A stretch of DNA of 63,493 nucleotides, taken from an uncultured Bacteroidaceae bacterium. GTDB lineage: Bacteria; Bacteroidota; Bacteroidia; Bacteroidales; Bacteroidaceae. Shown piece by piece: positions 45,924 through 54,434 of the stretch (the stretch's first letter is position 1; the number at the start of each line of letters is the position of its first letter). Position numbers and translations under genes: made by a program. The stretch spans positions 1 through 63,493 of the forward strand of contig CALNGU010000003.1 in NCBI GenBank assembly GCA_939800445.1, read 5' to 3'. The notes under the pieces were generated by a model. The model ran no database searches. It was not told where the DNA came from and saw nothing but the letters and a program-made list of their open reading frames with translations.

Positions 45924-47273
45924 TCAGATGCCGGTGTAGTTTCTCGGCGTGATGGCGAGCAGTTCCTCTTTCAGCTCCTGTCTCACGTCGAGGTTGTTTA
46001 TGAAGTCGGCGATTGATTCATGCGTTATCGCGCTGTTTGTGCGCGTCAATGCCTTGAGGGCTTCGTAAGGGTTGTGGTATCCCTCACGGCGCAGGATGGT
46101 CTGGATGGCTTCTGCCACGACGCTCCAGCAGTTGTCGATGTCGCGGTCTATGGCGGCGCGGTTGATGATGAGCTTGCCAAGTCCCTTGATGGTGCTTTGC
46201 AGGGCGATGACGAAGTGGCCGAAAGGCACTCCGACATTGCGCAGCACGGTCGAGTCGGTCAGGTCACGTTGCAGCCGGGATATAGGCAGCTTGGATGACA
46301 AGTGACCCAGCACGGCGTTGGCTACGCCCAGGTTGCCCTCGGAGTTCTCGAAATCGATGGGGTTCACCTTGTGGGGCATCGCGCTGGAGCCTACTTCGCC
46401 CGCTTTTATCTTTTGCTTGAAGTATTCCATCGAGATATACTGCCAGAAGTCCCTGTCCATGTCGATGACGATGGTGTTGATGCGGCGCATGGCATCAAAC
46501 ACCGCGCCGAGGTTGTCGTAATTGGAGATTTGCGTGGTGAACTGCTCACGCTCCAGCCCCAGCTTGTCGGCGACGAAACGGTTGGCGAATGACCTCCAGT
46601 CGATGTGCGGATAGGCGACATTGTGGGCATTGAAGTTGCCAGTAGCCCCGCCGAATTTGGCGGTGATGGGGATTGCCCTCATCAGCTCAAGCTGCCTCTC
46701 GATGCGGTAGACGAAGACCATCACCTCCTTGCCCAGCCTGGTGGGCGAGGCGGGTTGCCCGTGGGTGCGTGCGAGCATCGGCACGTCGGCCCATTCCTCG
46801 GCATAGCGGCGCAGGATGGCGAGCATCTCCTCGACCTGCGGGTAGTAGATGTCGTCGAGCGCATCCTTGATGGACAGCGGCACCGACGTGTTGTTGATGT
46901 CCTGCGACGTTAGCCCGAAGTGGATGAATTCCTTGTAGCGGTCAAGGCCCGCGCCGATGGCGTCGAAACGCTCCTTGATGAAGTATTCGATGGCCTTGAC
47001 ATCATGGTTTGTCACCCCTTCTATCTCCTTGACACGGCGGGCGTCGGCTTCGCTGAGGTTGAGGTAGATGTTCCGCAGCTCGGGGAACAGCGACTTGTCG
47101 AATGAGGCCAACTGCGGCAGGGGCAGTTCGCAAAGGGCGATGAAGTACTCTATCTCGACCCGTGTCCTGTAACGTATCAGCGCGTACTCCGAGAAATACG
47201 CGTCGAGTTTCTCCGTTTTGTTCCTGTAGCGTCCGTCTATCGGCGAGATTGCCGTCAATGTGTCAAGTTGCAT
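45924..47273 (-). CDS. purB: Adenylosuccinate lyase
   Basis: A 449-residue fumarase/aspartase-superfamily enzyme that removes fumarate from adenylosuccinate and SAICAR in purine synthesis. The signature loop is present as GSSAMPHKVNPIDFENSEGN, and earlier LTSQDINNTSVPLSIKDAL and RTHGQPASPTRLGKE carry the catalytic His/Ser context. The start MQLDTLTAISPIDGRY is the standard opening. The pseudouridine synthase gene begins 52 bp downstream. A leftward TAATTTTG box at 47300-47307 is the likely -7. Confidence 0.95.
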   Translation of the reverse strand: MQLDTLTAISPIDGRYRNKTEKLDAYFSEYALIRYRTRVEIEYFIALCELPLPQLASFDKSLFPELRNIYLNLSEADARRVKEIEGVTNHDVKAIEYFIKERFDAIGAGLDRYKEFIHFGLTSQDINNTSVPLSIKDALDDIYYPQVEEMLAILRRYAEEWADVPMLARTHGQPASPTRLGKEVMVFVYRIERQLELMRAIPITAKFGGATGNFNAHNVAYPHIDWRSFANRFVADKLGLEREQFTTQISNYDNLGAVFDAMRRINTIVIDMDRDFWQYISMEYFKQKIKAGEVGSSAMPHKVNPIDFENSEGNLGVANAVLGHLSSKLPISRLQRDLTDSTVLRNVGVPFGHFVIALQSTIKGLGKLIINRAAIDRDIDNCWSVVAEAIQTILRREGYHNPYEALKALTRTNSAITHESIADFINNLDVRQELKEELLAITPRNYTGI

Positions 47274-47299
47274 AGTCTGTTGTCTTTTTTGTCAGGCTG

Positions 47300-47307
47300 C
47301 AAAATTA
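47300..47307 (-). promoter_or_regulatory. -7 box for purB
   Basis: The minus strand reads TAATTTTG, a perfect TAnnTTTG, 27 bp upstream of the purB start codon. No well-placed -33 TTTG was found. Confidence 0.5.
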
Positions 47308-47410
47308 CTCATTTATCCTTGATTGCCCACTAATACGCGTGCGTTAAATTAGCCTGCGTGACCCTGCCTGCCGGGACGGTGCGCGTGGTGGAAAACCGGC
47401 AGGGTGGGGA

Positions 47411-47510
47411 GAAAAGTCTGTTTTTAGGCTAAATCTATGTAGTTGCAGGTTAAATCTATATGTTTTTAGGTTTAAAATATATAGTTTTAGGCTAAAAGTA
47501 GACTTTTCTT
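47411..47510. repeat. Family B intergenic element, copy B2
   Basis: Four cores (AGGCT, AGGTT, AGGTT and AGGCT) are centred at 47428, 47449, 47470 and 47491, exactly 21 bp apart. AAAAGTCT/AGACTTTT half-sites lie 12 bp outside (47416 and 47503). The ends form a 20-bp inverted repeat with three mismatches. It lies between the divergent purB and DUF4199 genes. Confidence 0.83.
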
Positions 47511-47671
47511 CCGACCTCCGCGCCTTTCCGGGCGGTGGCGGTGCGGCGGACATCCCCGATGGCTGCTGACGGATGCCGCCTTGTGGCTTCTTGGAGGGGG
47601 CGGGGATGCGCGTGGGAGCGGCGCGGGTGACAAAGCTGGGGTTTGTTGCTTGTTTTGCGCACGGGTTGCAC

Positions 47672-47679
47672 TATCTTTG
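47672..47679 (+). promoter_or_regulatory. -7 box for the DUF4199-apbE operon
   Basis: TATCTTTG, a perfect TAnnTTTG, 32 bp upstream of the start codon at 47712. Confidence 0.55.
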
Positions 47680-47711
47680 CACCCTACTCAGCAATCAAAA
47701 GCGTTAGACGG

Positions 47712-48266
47712 ATGTACGACAACAACACGACGCAGGGCGGCGCACCGCTCACCATGATGCAGCTGGCGGGCAGAGGTGGATTGGTGATGGGGCTATACTA
47801 CATCGTCAGGTTTGCAATCTATGTCCTGGCGTTGGGGATGCCGTTGCTGGCATTGCTCTATGCAGGTCTTGTAATAGCCGCACCTTTCGTGTGCGGGCTG
47901 CTGGCGGCGTTTGTCAGAAACAGGCATCTCTGCGGGGTCATGACCTTTGGGCAAGGCTTCAAGTTCTCGTTCATATCGATGCTTTTTGGCGGCATTCTTG
48001 AGGCTGCCGCCCAGTATGTCTATTTCCGTTACCTTGACCAGGGGCGGTTTGTGGACGGTCTTTATGGTTATCTCTCCCAATTGGGGAGTAGCGGTCTCGG
48101 TGGGGATATGCTGTCATCTCTCAGGGATGTGATAGACAACTTCGCTGCCCAGCCGCCGATAAACATAGCGATGGCGACGTTTTCCAACGGTATAATCTGG
48201 ATTTTCATCATAGCCCTGTTCATCGGTCTCATCTTGAGGCGTGAAACACCGGGGCGTTTAGTTTAA
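47712..48266 (+). CDS. DUF4199 family membrane protein
   Basis: A 184-residue integral membrane protein with four hydrophobic segments (GLVMGLYYIVRFAIYVLALGM, then LYAGLVIAAPFVCGLLAAFV, then FKFSFISMLFGGILEAAAQYVYF, then IWIFIIALFIGLIL). Segment number and the TFGQGFKFSF motif match DUF4199 proteins, which in Bacteroidota regularly precede a GT2 glycosyltransferase. ATG at 47712 sits 32 bp after a -7 box; the longer in-frame start would lie upstream of that promoter. The gene for the glycosyltransferase begins 13 bp downstream. The molecular function is unknown. Confidence 0.82.
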   Translation: MYDNNTTQGGAPLTMMQLAGRGGLVMGLYYIVRFAIYVLALGMPLLALLYAGLVIAAPFVCGLLAAFVRNRHLCGVMTFGQGFKFSFISMLFGGILEAAAQYVYFRYLDQGRFVDGLYGYLSQLGSSGLGGDMLSSLRDVIDNFAAQPPINIAMATFSNGIIWIFIIALFIGLILRRETPGRLV

Positions 48267-48279
48267 AAAAGCAACAGGC

Positions 48280-49230
48280 ATGGACATTTCAGTAGTCATA
48301 CCCTTATATAATGAGGAGGAGTCTATCCCCGAGTTGTTAGACTGGATAGAGCGCGTGATGCGGCAGCATGGCTTCAGCCACGAGGTGATATTTGTCGATG
48401 ACGGCAGCACCGACGGCTCGTGGGGTGTCATCGAGCGGCTCTCGAGGCAGTCGGAAAATGTCAAGGCGGTCAAGTTCCGCCGCAACTATGGCAAGTCGCC
48501 GGCGCTCTACACCGGCTTCCTCAAGGCCGAGGGCGACGTTGTCATCACGATGGATGCCGACCTGCAGGACAGTCCCGACGAGATTCCCGGGCTGTATGAT
48601 ATGATAGTCAAGGACGGGTATGACCTCGTCTCGGGCTGGAAGAAGAAGCGTTATGACCCGTTGTCCAAGACCATCCCGACCAAACTGTTCAACGCGACGG
48701 CGCGCAAGGTGTCGGGCATCAGGAACCTGCATGACTTCAATTGCGGGCTGAAGGCCTACCGCAAGGATGTGGTGAAGCACATCGAGGTCTACGGGGAGAT
48801 GCACCGTTACATCCCCTATCTGGCCAAAAACGCGGGATTCACCAAGATAGGCGAGAAGGTGGTGCATCATCAGGCGCGGAAGTACGGGAAGACAAAGTTC
48901 GGGCTCGATAGGTTTGTCAACGGTTATCTTGACCTCATCACCTTGTGGTTCCTGTCCAAATTCGGGGTGAAGCCGATGCATTTCTTCGGATTGCTCGGCA
49001 CGCTGATGTTCATCATCGGGTTCATCGCCGTCATCGTCGTAGGCGCGAGCAAGCTCTGGGCGATGCACCACGGGATGCCCTACCGGCTCGTGACCGATTC
49101 GCCCTATTTCTACTTGGCGTTGACAACGATGCTGCTCGGCACGCAGTTCTTCCTCACGGGATTCGTGGGCGAGCTCATCGCCCGCAGCTCCGCCGAGCGC
49201 AACAATTACCAGATAGAGAAGGAAATCTGA
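48280..49230 (+). CDS. GT2 glycosyltransferase (polyprenyl-phosphate sugar transferase type)
   Basis: A 316-residue membrane glycosyltransferase. The GT-A fold starts at the N-terminus (ISVVIPLYNEEESIPELLDWIERVM, FVDDGSTDGSWGVIE). The metal-binding acidic motif is VITMDADLQDSPDEIP, and the DPM1/GtrB-like signature is KKRYDPLSKTIPTKLFN, then DFNCGLKAYRKDV. Two transmembrane helices follow (LLGTLMFIIGFIAVIVVGASKL and FYLALTTMLLGTQFFLTGFVGELI). Such enzymes transfer a sugar to undecaprenyl phosphate. Its stop overlaps the next start (TGATG). Sugar specificity cannot be read from sequence. Confidence 0.9.
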   Translation: MDISVVIPLYNEEESIPELLDWIERVMRQHGFSHEVIFVDDGSTDGSWGVIERLSRQSENVKAVKFRRNYGKSPALYTGFLKAEGDVVITMDADLQDSPDEIPGLYDMIVKDGYDLVSGWKKKRYDPLSKTIPTKLFNATARKVSGIRNLHDFNCGLKAYRKDVVKHIEVYGEMHRYIPYLAKNAGFTKIGEKVVHHQARKYGKTKFGLDRFVNGYLDLITLWFLSKFGVKPMHFFGLLGTLMFIIGFIAVIVVGASKLWAMHHGMPYRLVTDSPYFYLALTTMLLGTQFFLTGFVGELIARSSAERNNYQIEKEI

Positions 49231-49781
49231 TGAAAGCACGTCTCCTCCCCCTGCTTGCCGTCCTGGCAGTCGTGGCGACCGTGGCAATCAGCGGTTGCAA
49301 CGACACCGATTGCCCGATGGGCAGCGCGAATGAAGTGAAGATAAGCTTCCTTTCCGCCGCCGACACCACCCGTTTTGTGGTCGATTCGCTGACGGTGACG
49401 GCCGATGGGACTGACTCCGTGCTGCTCAACAGGGAGAATGATGCCTACTATGTCACGTTGCCGCTCAACAGCACGCAGAGGGTGACGACCTACAACTTCA
49501 GGTTCACCATGCTGCACCGTGACACCGTGACGCTGACCAGTCAACGCCCCGACGGGACGACGGAGCAGCGTGACACTGTCATCATCTCCCCTGTCCGCTA
49601 CGATGACTTGGTGGAAGTGCAGTACACGGCGGAACAAAAGTTCACTTCCATGGATTGCGGCCTCGTCTTTTCCTACGTGCTGGAGACGGGAAGGCACTCC
49701 ACCAGTTTCATAAAGAGCATGGGCATCGTCAATGCCGTAATAAGTGAAGAGAATGAGGAAAATATCTATATGTTTTTTTAG
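49230..49781 (+). CDS. DUF6452 family lipoprotein
   Basis: A 183-residue protein with a lipoprotein signal peptide (MKARLLPLLAVLAVVATVAISGC, lipobox ISGC, Cys23). The mature part starts NDTDCPMGSANEVKISF and is beta-rich, with TYNFRFTML and DLVEVQYTAEQKFTSMDCGLVFSYVLE. Two Cys in the mature part (DCPMG and MDCGLVF) may form a disulfide. Family assignment comes from sequence and from pairing with the DUF6048 gene next to it, an arrangement seen throughout Bacteroidales. ATG at 49230 overlaps the preceding stop, and the 3' end overlaps the next gene. Confidence 0.78.
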   Translation: MKARLLPLLAVLAVVATVAISGCNDTDCPMGSANEVKISFLSAADTTRFVVDSLTVTADGTDSVLLNRENDAYYVTLPLNSTQRVTTYNFRFTMLHRDTVTLTSQRPDGTTEQRDTVIISPVRYDDLVEVQYTAEQKFTSMDCGLVFSYVLETGRHSTSFIKSMGIVNAVISEENEENIYMFF

Positions 49782-50439
49782 TCTCATCTTCGCTGTCCTT
49801 CCAGTGAATGCAAGGGGTGGAAAGGATGATGGGGAAGCCAAGGAAGAAGCTCCCCTCTACGGCGGGACATACGTCTCGCTCGACCTTTTCAACCCGGTAA
49901 GCCACTTCCTCGGCACGAGGTTTGTGCAAGGGGAAGCGGCGGTGGACGTGAACATAAAGAATGCTTTTTTCCCCGTCATCGAGCTCGGCTACGGTGGAGT
50001 CAGCTACGACAATGGCGAAGGGTTGGACTACAAGTCCTCCGCCCCCTATTTCCGCGTGGGGTTGAATTATAACACGATGGCGAAAAAACTGCGTGAGAAC
50101 CACTTCTACATCGGGGCTCGTTACGGCTTTTCCGCATTCAAATATGACATCAGGTCAAACGGTCTGATTGACCCCGTCTGGTCTGCCCCCATAACATACG
50201 ACCGCCTCGGGCAGAAAGCATTCGGCCAATGGATTGAATTGGTCGCTGGTGTCCGCGTCCAGATCAAAAACAATTTCATGATGGGCTGGTCGGTCAGGCT
50301 TAAAAGGCTGATTGGCAATGTCAGCAATGGCGACAACGAGGCGTGGTACATCCCGGGCTACGGCTACAACGGCACGACGGCCTACGGGGCAACGTACAGC
50401 ATAATCTATAAATTCAGCGCAAGCAAGAAAACGAAATGA
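49753..50439 (+). CDS. DUF6048 family outer-membrane protein
   Basis: A 228-residue exported protein (signal MRKISICFFSLIFAVLPVNA). The mature chain has about eight alternating amphipathic strands (GGTYVSLDLFNPVSHFLG, FFPVIELGYGGVSYDNGEG, YFRVGLNYNTM, FYIGARYGFSAFKYD, LVAGVRVQIKNNFMMGWSVRL) and a near-terminal Tyr-rich strand, so it is a likely small beta-barrel. The ATG at 49753 gives a clean signal peptide; a GTG nine bases earlier is possible. It overlaps the DUF6452 gene by 29 bp and mntP by 4 bp, so it is strongly coupled. Confidence 0.78.
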   Translation: MRKISICFFSLIFAVLPVNARGGKDDGEAKEEAPLYGGTYVSLDLFNPVSHFLGTRFVQGEAAVDVNIKNAFFPVIELGYGGVSYDNGEGLDYKSSAPYFRVGLNYNTMAKKLRENHFYIGARYGFSAFKYDIRSNGLIDPVWSAPITYDRLGQKAFGQWIELVAGVRVQIKNNFMMGWSVRLKRLIGNVSNGDNEAWYIPGYGYNGTTAYGATYSIIYKFSASKKTK

Positions 50440-51017
50440 CGGAACTTGAGATTTGGATGATAGCCATCGGGTTGGCGATGGACTGCTTCACTGTGTCAAT
50501 CACCGGCGGCATAGCGTTGAAATGCACCCGTTGGGGGGTGACGTTGCGCACGGCTTTCCTCTTCGGGTTGTTCCAGGCAGTCATGCCTGTCATCGGGTGG
50601 GGGTGTGCACGGTGGCTGAGCGATTACATAGGTGATTACGACCATTGGATAGCTTTCGCCATGCTGTTTTTCCTCGGGGCGAAGATGATTTACGGCGCGT
50701 TCACCGCCAAGGACGGCGAGAGTTGCGCATTCAACCCATGCGACAACAAGACTGTCGTCCTGATGGCTCTGGCGACGAGCATCGACGCACTTGCCGTCGG
50801 GGTGTCTTTCGCCTTTATCTATGGGGCGGACTTCATGAGCATAGCGTGGCCGGTGTCGGTCATCGGCTTCGTCTCATTCGCCATGTCGGCGTTGGGGTTT
50901 GTCGGAGGGGCGTGGTTCTCGCGGTTCAGGCGGCTCAAACCCGAGATAGTCGGGGGCTTGATACTCATTGCCATCGGTACGAAGATTCTGATTGAGCACA
51001 TAACAAAAGGGATATGA
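50436..51017 (+). CDS. mntP: Manganese efflux pump MntP
   Basis: A 193-residue six-helix membrane protein. The two inverted-repeat motifs with the metal-binding Asp are present: IGLAMDCFTVSITGG in helix 1 and ATSIDALAVGVSFAF in helix 4, the MntP signature. A soluble loop holds CAFNPCDNK. It exports Mn2+ from the cytoplasm. Start and stop both overlap neighbours as ATGA (50436-50439 and 51014-51017). I saw no manganese riboswitch ahead of it; it is controlled with the operon. Confidence 0.92.
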   Translation: MTELEIWMIAIGLAMDCFTVSITGGIALKCTRWGVTLRTAFLFGLFQAVMPVIGWGCARWLSDYIGDYDHWIAFAMLFFLGAKMIYGAFTAKDGESCAFNPCDNKTVVLMALATSIDALAVGVSFAFIYGADFMSIAWPVSVIGFVSFAMSALGFVGGAWFSRFRRLKPEIVGGLILIAIGTKILIEHITKGI

Positions 51018-52060
51018 CAAACGGCAACACTGCACAATGCAAACGGAATGGCTGGAAGAGGGCGGGCAATGCCCTCTTTCTCCTTGTACTCATCATCGGG
51101 ACAGCCCTCATCATCAGGCGGCACAACACGGTCTGGCAGGAGGACAGGGGGGCGGCATTCGGCACGGTCTATACCATAAAATACCAATCCAATGACAACT
51201 TCAAGGCGGGCATCGAGGAGCAGCTCCGCCGGGTCGATGCCTCGTTGTCGATGTTCAATCCACAATCGGTCATATCCCGCGTCAACCGTGGTGAGGAGGT
51301 CGAGCTCGACACGATGTTCCTGACGGTTTTTACCAAGGGCATGGAGGTCGCCGCCAACACGGGCGGGCTCTATGACATCACGGTCGCGCCGCTGTGCAAT
51401 GCCTGGGGGTTCGGTTTCAAGCAAGGTGTTGACGTTGACCAGTCGGTGATTGACAGCCTGTTGCAATTCGTGGGCTATGGCAAAGTGTCGCTCCGTGACA
51501 GCCGCATCGTCAAGTCGGACCCACGATGCCAACTGGACTGCGGCTCGATAGCCAAGGGCTTCGGGTGTGATGCCGTCGCATCCTTTTTGCGCCGGCAAGG
51601 TGTGCAGAACTTCATGGTGGAGATTGGCGGCGAAGTGATGGCTGGAGGCAAAAACAGCGAAGGTCAGGCGTGGCGCATCGGGATAAACAAGCCTGTCGAT
51701 GACACCCTCGGCATCAACCGCGACATACAGACGGTCGTCCGAATCGAAAATTCGGGCGTGGCGACATCGGGCAACTATCGCAACTTCTACATCAAGGATG
51801 GCAAACGCTACTCGCACACCATCAATCCGCTCACGGGCTACCCCGTCGCGCACTCGCTGCTCTCTGCAACCGTCATCGCCGACGATTGCATGACGGCGGA
51901 TGCTTACGCCACTGCGTTCATGGCAATGGGACTTGATGCCGCAATGCTCCATGCCGACACCGCGAGGGCGGTCAAGGCGGCCTACTTCATCTCGGACGAC
52001 GGTCACGGAGGTTACAAAGTGGACATGACGAGGGACATGGGGTTGTTCCTGGAGGAATAG
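51014..52060 (+). CDS. apbE: FAD:protein FMN transferase (ApbE)
   Basis: A 348-residue enzyme that attaches FMN covalently to Thr in proteins such as NqrB/NqrC or RnfG. An N-terminal membrane anchor (NALFLLVLIIGTALIIR) precedes the ApbE domain: TVYTIKYQS-like opening (GTVYTIKYQ), DCGSIAKGFGCDAVASFL, MVEIGGEVMAGGKN, NYRNFYIKDGKRYSHTINPLTGYP and the metal-binding DDCMTADAYATAFMAMG. The anchor places it on the periplasmic side. It is last in the DUF4199-apbE operon, coupled to mntP by ATGA. No Nqr or Rnf genes are in the window. Confidence 0.92.
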   Translation: MTNGNTAQCKRNGWKRAGNALFLLVLIIGTALIIRRHNTVWQEDRGAAFGTVYTIKYQSNDNFKAGIEEQLRRVDASLSMFNPQSVISRVNRGEEVELDTMFLTVFTKGMEVAANTGGLYDITVAPLCNAWGFGFKQGVDVDQSVIDSLLQFVGYGKVSLRDSRIVKSDPRCQLDCGSIAKGFGCDAVASFLRRQGVQNFMVEIGGEVMAGGKNSEGQAWRIGINKPVDDTLGINRDIQTVVRIENSGVATSGNYRNFYIKDGKRYSHTINPLTGYPVAHSLLSATVIADDCMTADAYATAFMAMGLDAAMLHADTARAVKAAYFISDDGHGGYKVDMTRDMGLFLEE

Positions 52061-52190
52061 AGGCACACTCTCGGCTTCCATCCCATGTGCCATGCACAAT
52101 ATGCCTGCAAACATCTTGCCCTGTTTGCAAAATTCACATACATTTGTTGCAATAGATAAATGATTGCCACAATATTAAAGGTCTGACGAC
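52061..52190. other. Gap between apbE and the orphan secreted gene
   Basis: This 130-bp gap contains a perfect rightward TACATTTG at 52139-52146, the likely -7 box for the gene at 52191. I see no hairpin with a T-run and none of the phased repeats. Confidence 0.45.
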
Positions 52191-53108
52191 ATGAAACATT
52201 CATCCTCACTCATGATGGCTGTCGTAATGACAGTTGCCATCATATTTTCATACGCAGTGCCATCTTTCGCACAAGGGAGCGCGGCCTCGGAGCGGGCGAT
52301 GCCAGACGAGATAGCGATAGAGTGTGACGAACTGGCAAGCCCCTTCATCGGGTCGGCATACAAGGAATATACATTCAGGCTTAACACTTCGTTGGCATTT
52401 GAGACTTGCTCGTGGCGTTACATCCTCCCGCTCCAAGGAGGAGGAACAGAGGAAGTGGCTTCCTCCACCTCAGGCACATCGTTTACCATCCCTGCACTTG
52501 ACGAAGACAACGGATATGACAGTTCAGCCTCGGCAGAGTTGCAAGGCATAATCAGCTTTGTCGGCTGGACAGCTAATGGTGCTGCGCACACGGCAACCTG
52601 CGGCATCACTCTCGACATGAGACCACACATCATGCAGGCCAATATCGTCAGCATTACGCCATGCGCTTATGATGAGACTTGGTACGATGTCGCGTTTGAA
52701 GTATACTATACCGGGAGTCACTATGTACATATGTATCTCGAATCAGAGTTCTACCCTTACCTGGATTCCAAGTTCTCCGACAATCAAAACTATACGAGTG
52801 CCATGTTTTACAATGTGGACTCATACGGATATGCCAAGATACATATTGAGGTTGAGAACGACTATGGCAGCGACAAGGCCGTATTGGAGATACCTGGCAG
52901 TATGAGTCATTGCCAATACGAATCATTGACAATAGATGAAATGCTGGCAGATGGCAGCTGCACTATAGAGATGTATGGCATAGACGGCACTTATTTTGGC
53001 AAAGTTGAAAGTATGGAGGAACTGGATGGGCCGGGTGAAGGGCTCGTGATACTGAGAGCGTATCATGGCAACAGTCTTGTAAAGACCATCAAATACCTTT
53101 GCAAATAA
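52191..53108 (+). CDS. Orphan secreted protein with T9SS-like C-terminus
   Basis: A 305-residue exported protein (signal peptide MKHSSSLMMAVVMTVAIIFSYAVPSFAQ). The mature chain is acidic and rich in Ser, Tyr and Thr with predicted strands (CSWRYILPLQGGG, DSSASAELQGIISFVGWTANG, TWYDVAFEVYYTGSHYVHMYL). Four Cys are spread along it. The C-terminus CTIEMYGIDGTYFGKVES, then EGLVILRAYHGNSLVKTIKYL, resembles a short T9SS sorting domain (YxxxGxxx, then G-L-hydrophobic strand, then Lys-rich strand). I do not recognise the main body. It stands alone between apbE and the ATPase/TOPRIM pair. Confidence 0.62.
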   Translation: MKHSSSLMMAVVMTVAIIFSYAVPSFAQGSAASERAMPDEIAIECDELASPFIGSAYKEYTFRLNTSLAFETCSWRYILPLQGGGTEEVASSTSGTSFTIPALDEDNGYDSSASAELQGIISFVGWTANGAAHTATCGITLDMRPHIMQANIVSITPCAYDETWYDVAFEVYYTGSHYVHMYLESEFYPYLDSKFSDNQNYTSAMFYNVDSYGYAKIHIEVENDYGSDKAVLEIPGSMSHCQYESLTIDEMLADGSCTIEMYGIDGTYFGKVESMEELDGPGEGLVILRAYHGNSLVKTIKYLCK

Positions 53109-53314
53109 CGCCTGCACTCATGGAGATAGATAATAGGTTGCCAGGTTGAGGGCTGCGTGACGCACTATCCTCGCTCCTGCCAGCCATTACGCCTCGCGAC
53201 AATGGCTGGAATCTGTGTCAATGGGTTTGCTGTTTCAAGTAATTATGCCTGTTTTGTGTGGGATGGGACACTAAATAACTTCTTCCGCCAGTCTACTCCG
53301 CACCTGTCTTTTTC

Positions 53315-53322
53315 TATATTTG
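53315..53322 (+). promoter_or_regulatory. -7 box for the ATPase/DUF4435 pair
   Basis: TATATTTG, a perfect TAnnTTTG. Transcription would start near 53329, favouring the ATG at 53349 over upstream starts. Confidence 0.55.
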
Positions 53323-53348
53323 CAATGTCAGCAACAAATGCAAAGGCA

Positions 53349-54425
53349 ATGGCAAACGACACATTCTACATCAAGAGCATAGCAATCGACAACATCTTCG
53401 GGTGCAAGGACATCGATTGGCAATTGTTCGAGGACGTCAATATCCTCGGTGGCATCAACGGTAGCGGTAAATCGACGATAGTGAGCGCGGTCTACCAGCT
53501 CATCACGACAGGATTCATGGACGAGAGGCAGGCACGCCTCATCGACAAGGTGCGGCTCGGCTTCAGTAACGGCGCGGTGCTGTGCTGGGAGAAGCAGCGG
53601 GCAACGCTCAAGACCTATGCACCTGAGGAAGACTACCGCTACAAGGTGGACACGACGCGGACGGATGAGGACGGGCGTTTCATCGTGCAGCGGTCGCGCT
53701 TCACCGACAGTGACGGACACCATCTCCCCATCGGGACGCTCGCGGCATCGATGCGCATCGACATCATCAGCGCATTTGACCAGATGCGCCTCCGCAACGA
53801 CATCTCCGAAGCATTGGGCGACACGGGCTTGCAGACCAACCTCGACCTGATGCTCTACCGTGAGATAAACCGCAGGAATCAGCTCCTTGTCAGCTCCATC
53901 CGCTTCCTCTCTCTAATAAACAACCACCGCGAGATAACGCGCCTCCAGAAGGAATTGCAGAAAGTGATTACCCTCGACCGCACGGATGAGGATGCCGAGA
54001 GGGAAATCAACCGGCTGGAGGAGAGCATAGCCAGCAAGCTGGACTTCACGTCACAGAGCCTCATTGACATCCACGAGGTGCTTGACGGCTTCTTTGCTTC
54101 GACGGGGAAGACGTCGGTCAAGGACTCCGGCACTTTCATGTTCCTCTCTGGCGGCGACTGCATAGACTATCTCCGCCTGTCAACCGGCGAGAAACAGTTG
54201 CTGCTGGTGCTCCTCAAAGCCTTTAACACCGAGGGCAAGCCCGGCATACTCCTGCTGGACGAGGCCGACCTCGGGATGCACATCGAGTGGAAGGAGCGTC
54301 TCATCGCCACCCTCAGGCAGATCAATCCCGCCTTGCAAATCATCACCACGACCCATGCGCCGAGCATCATCAAGGGATGGTTTGACAAAGTGAAGGAGAT
54401 GGACGAGATCAGCACATTCAAATGA
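53349..54425 (+). CDS. AAA/ABC-type ATPase, PARIS AriA-like
   Basis: A 358-residue SMC/RecF-like ATPase. Walker A is GGINGSGKST (residues 34-43). A middle region of coiled-coil character follows (NNHREITRLQKELQKVITLDR, then DAEREINRLEESIASKLDF). The ABC signature is LSTGEKQLLLVLL and Walker B is GILLLDEADLGMHIEW, followed by the TTTHAPSI H-loop. ATG at 53349 was chosen because a perfect -7 box lies at 53315-53322; earlier in-frame starts would precede the transcript. It is followed after 9 bp by a DUF4435 TOPRIM gene, the same pairing as AriA-AriB of the PARIS anti-phage system. A housekeeping role for such pairs in Bacteroidales cannot be excluded. Confidence 0.72.
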   Translation: MANDTFYIKSIAIDNIFGCKDIDWQLFEDVNILGGINGSGKSTIVSAVYQLITTGFMDERQARLIDKVRLGFSNGAVLCWEKQRATLKTYAPEEDYRYKVDTTRTDEDGRFIVQRSRFTDSDGHHLPIGTLAASMRIDIISAFDQMRLRNDISEALGDTGLQTNLDLMLYREINRRNQLLVSSIRFLSLINNHREITRLQKELQKVITLDRTDEDAEREINRLEESIASKLDFTSQSLIDIHEVLDGFFASTGKTSVKDSGTFMFLSGGDCIDYLRLSTGEKQLLLVLLKAFNTEGKPGILLLDEADLGMHIEWKERLIATLRQINPALQIITTTHAPSIIKGWFDKVKEMDEISTFK

Positions 54426-54434
54426 CCGCCCGCC

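Noticed and set aside
53157..53348. Longer N-terminus for the AriA-like ATPase starting at 53157
   Set aside because: The extension has no ATPase-like sequence and lies upstream of, or across, a perfect -7 box at 53315-53322.
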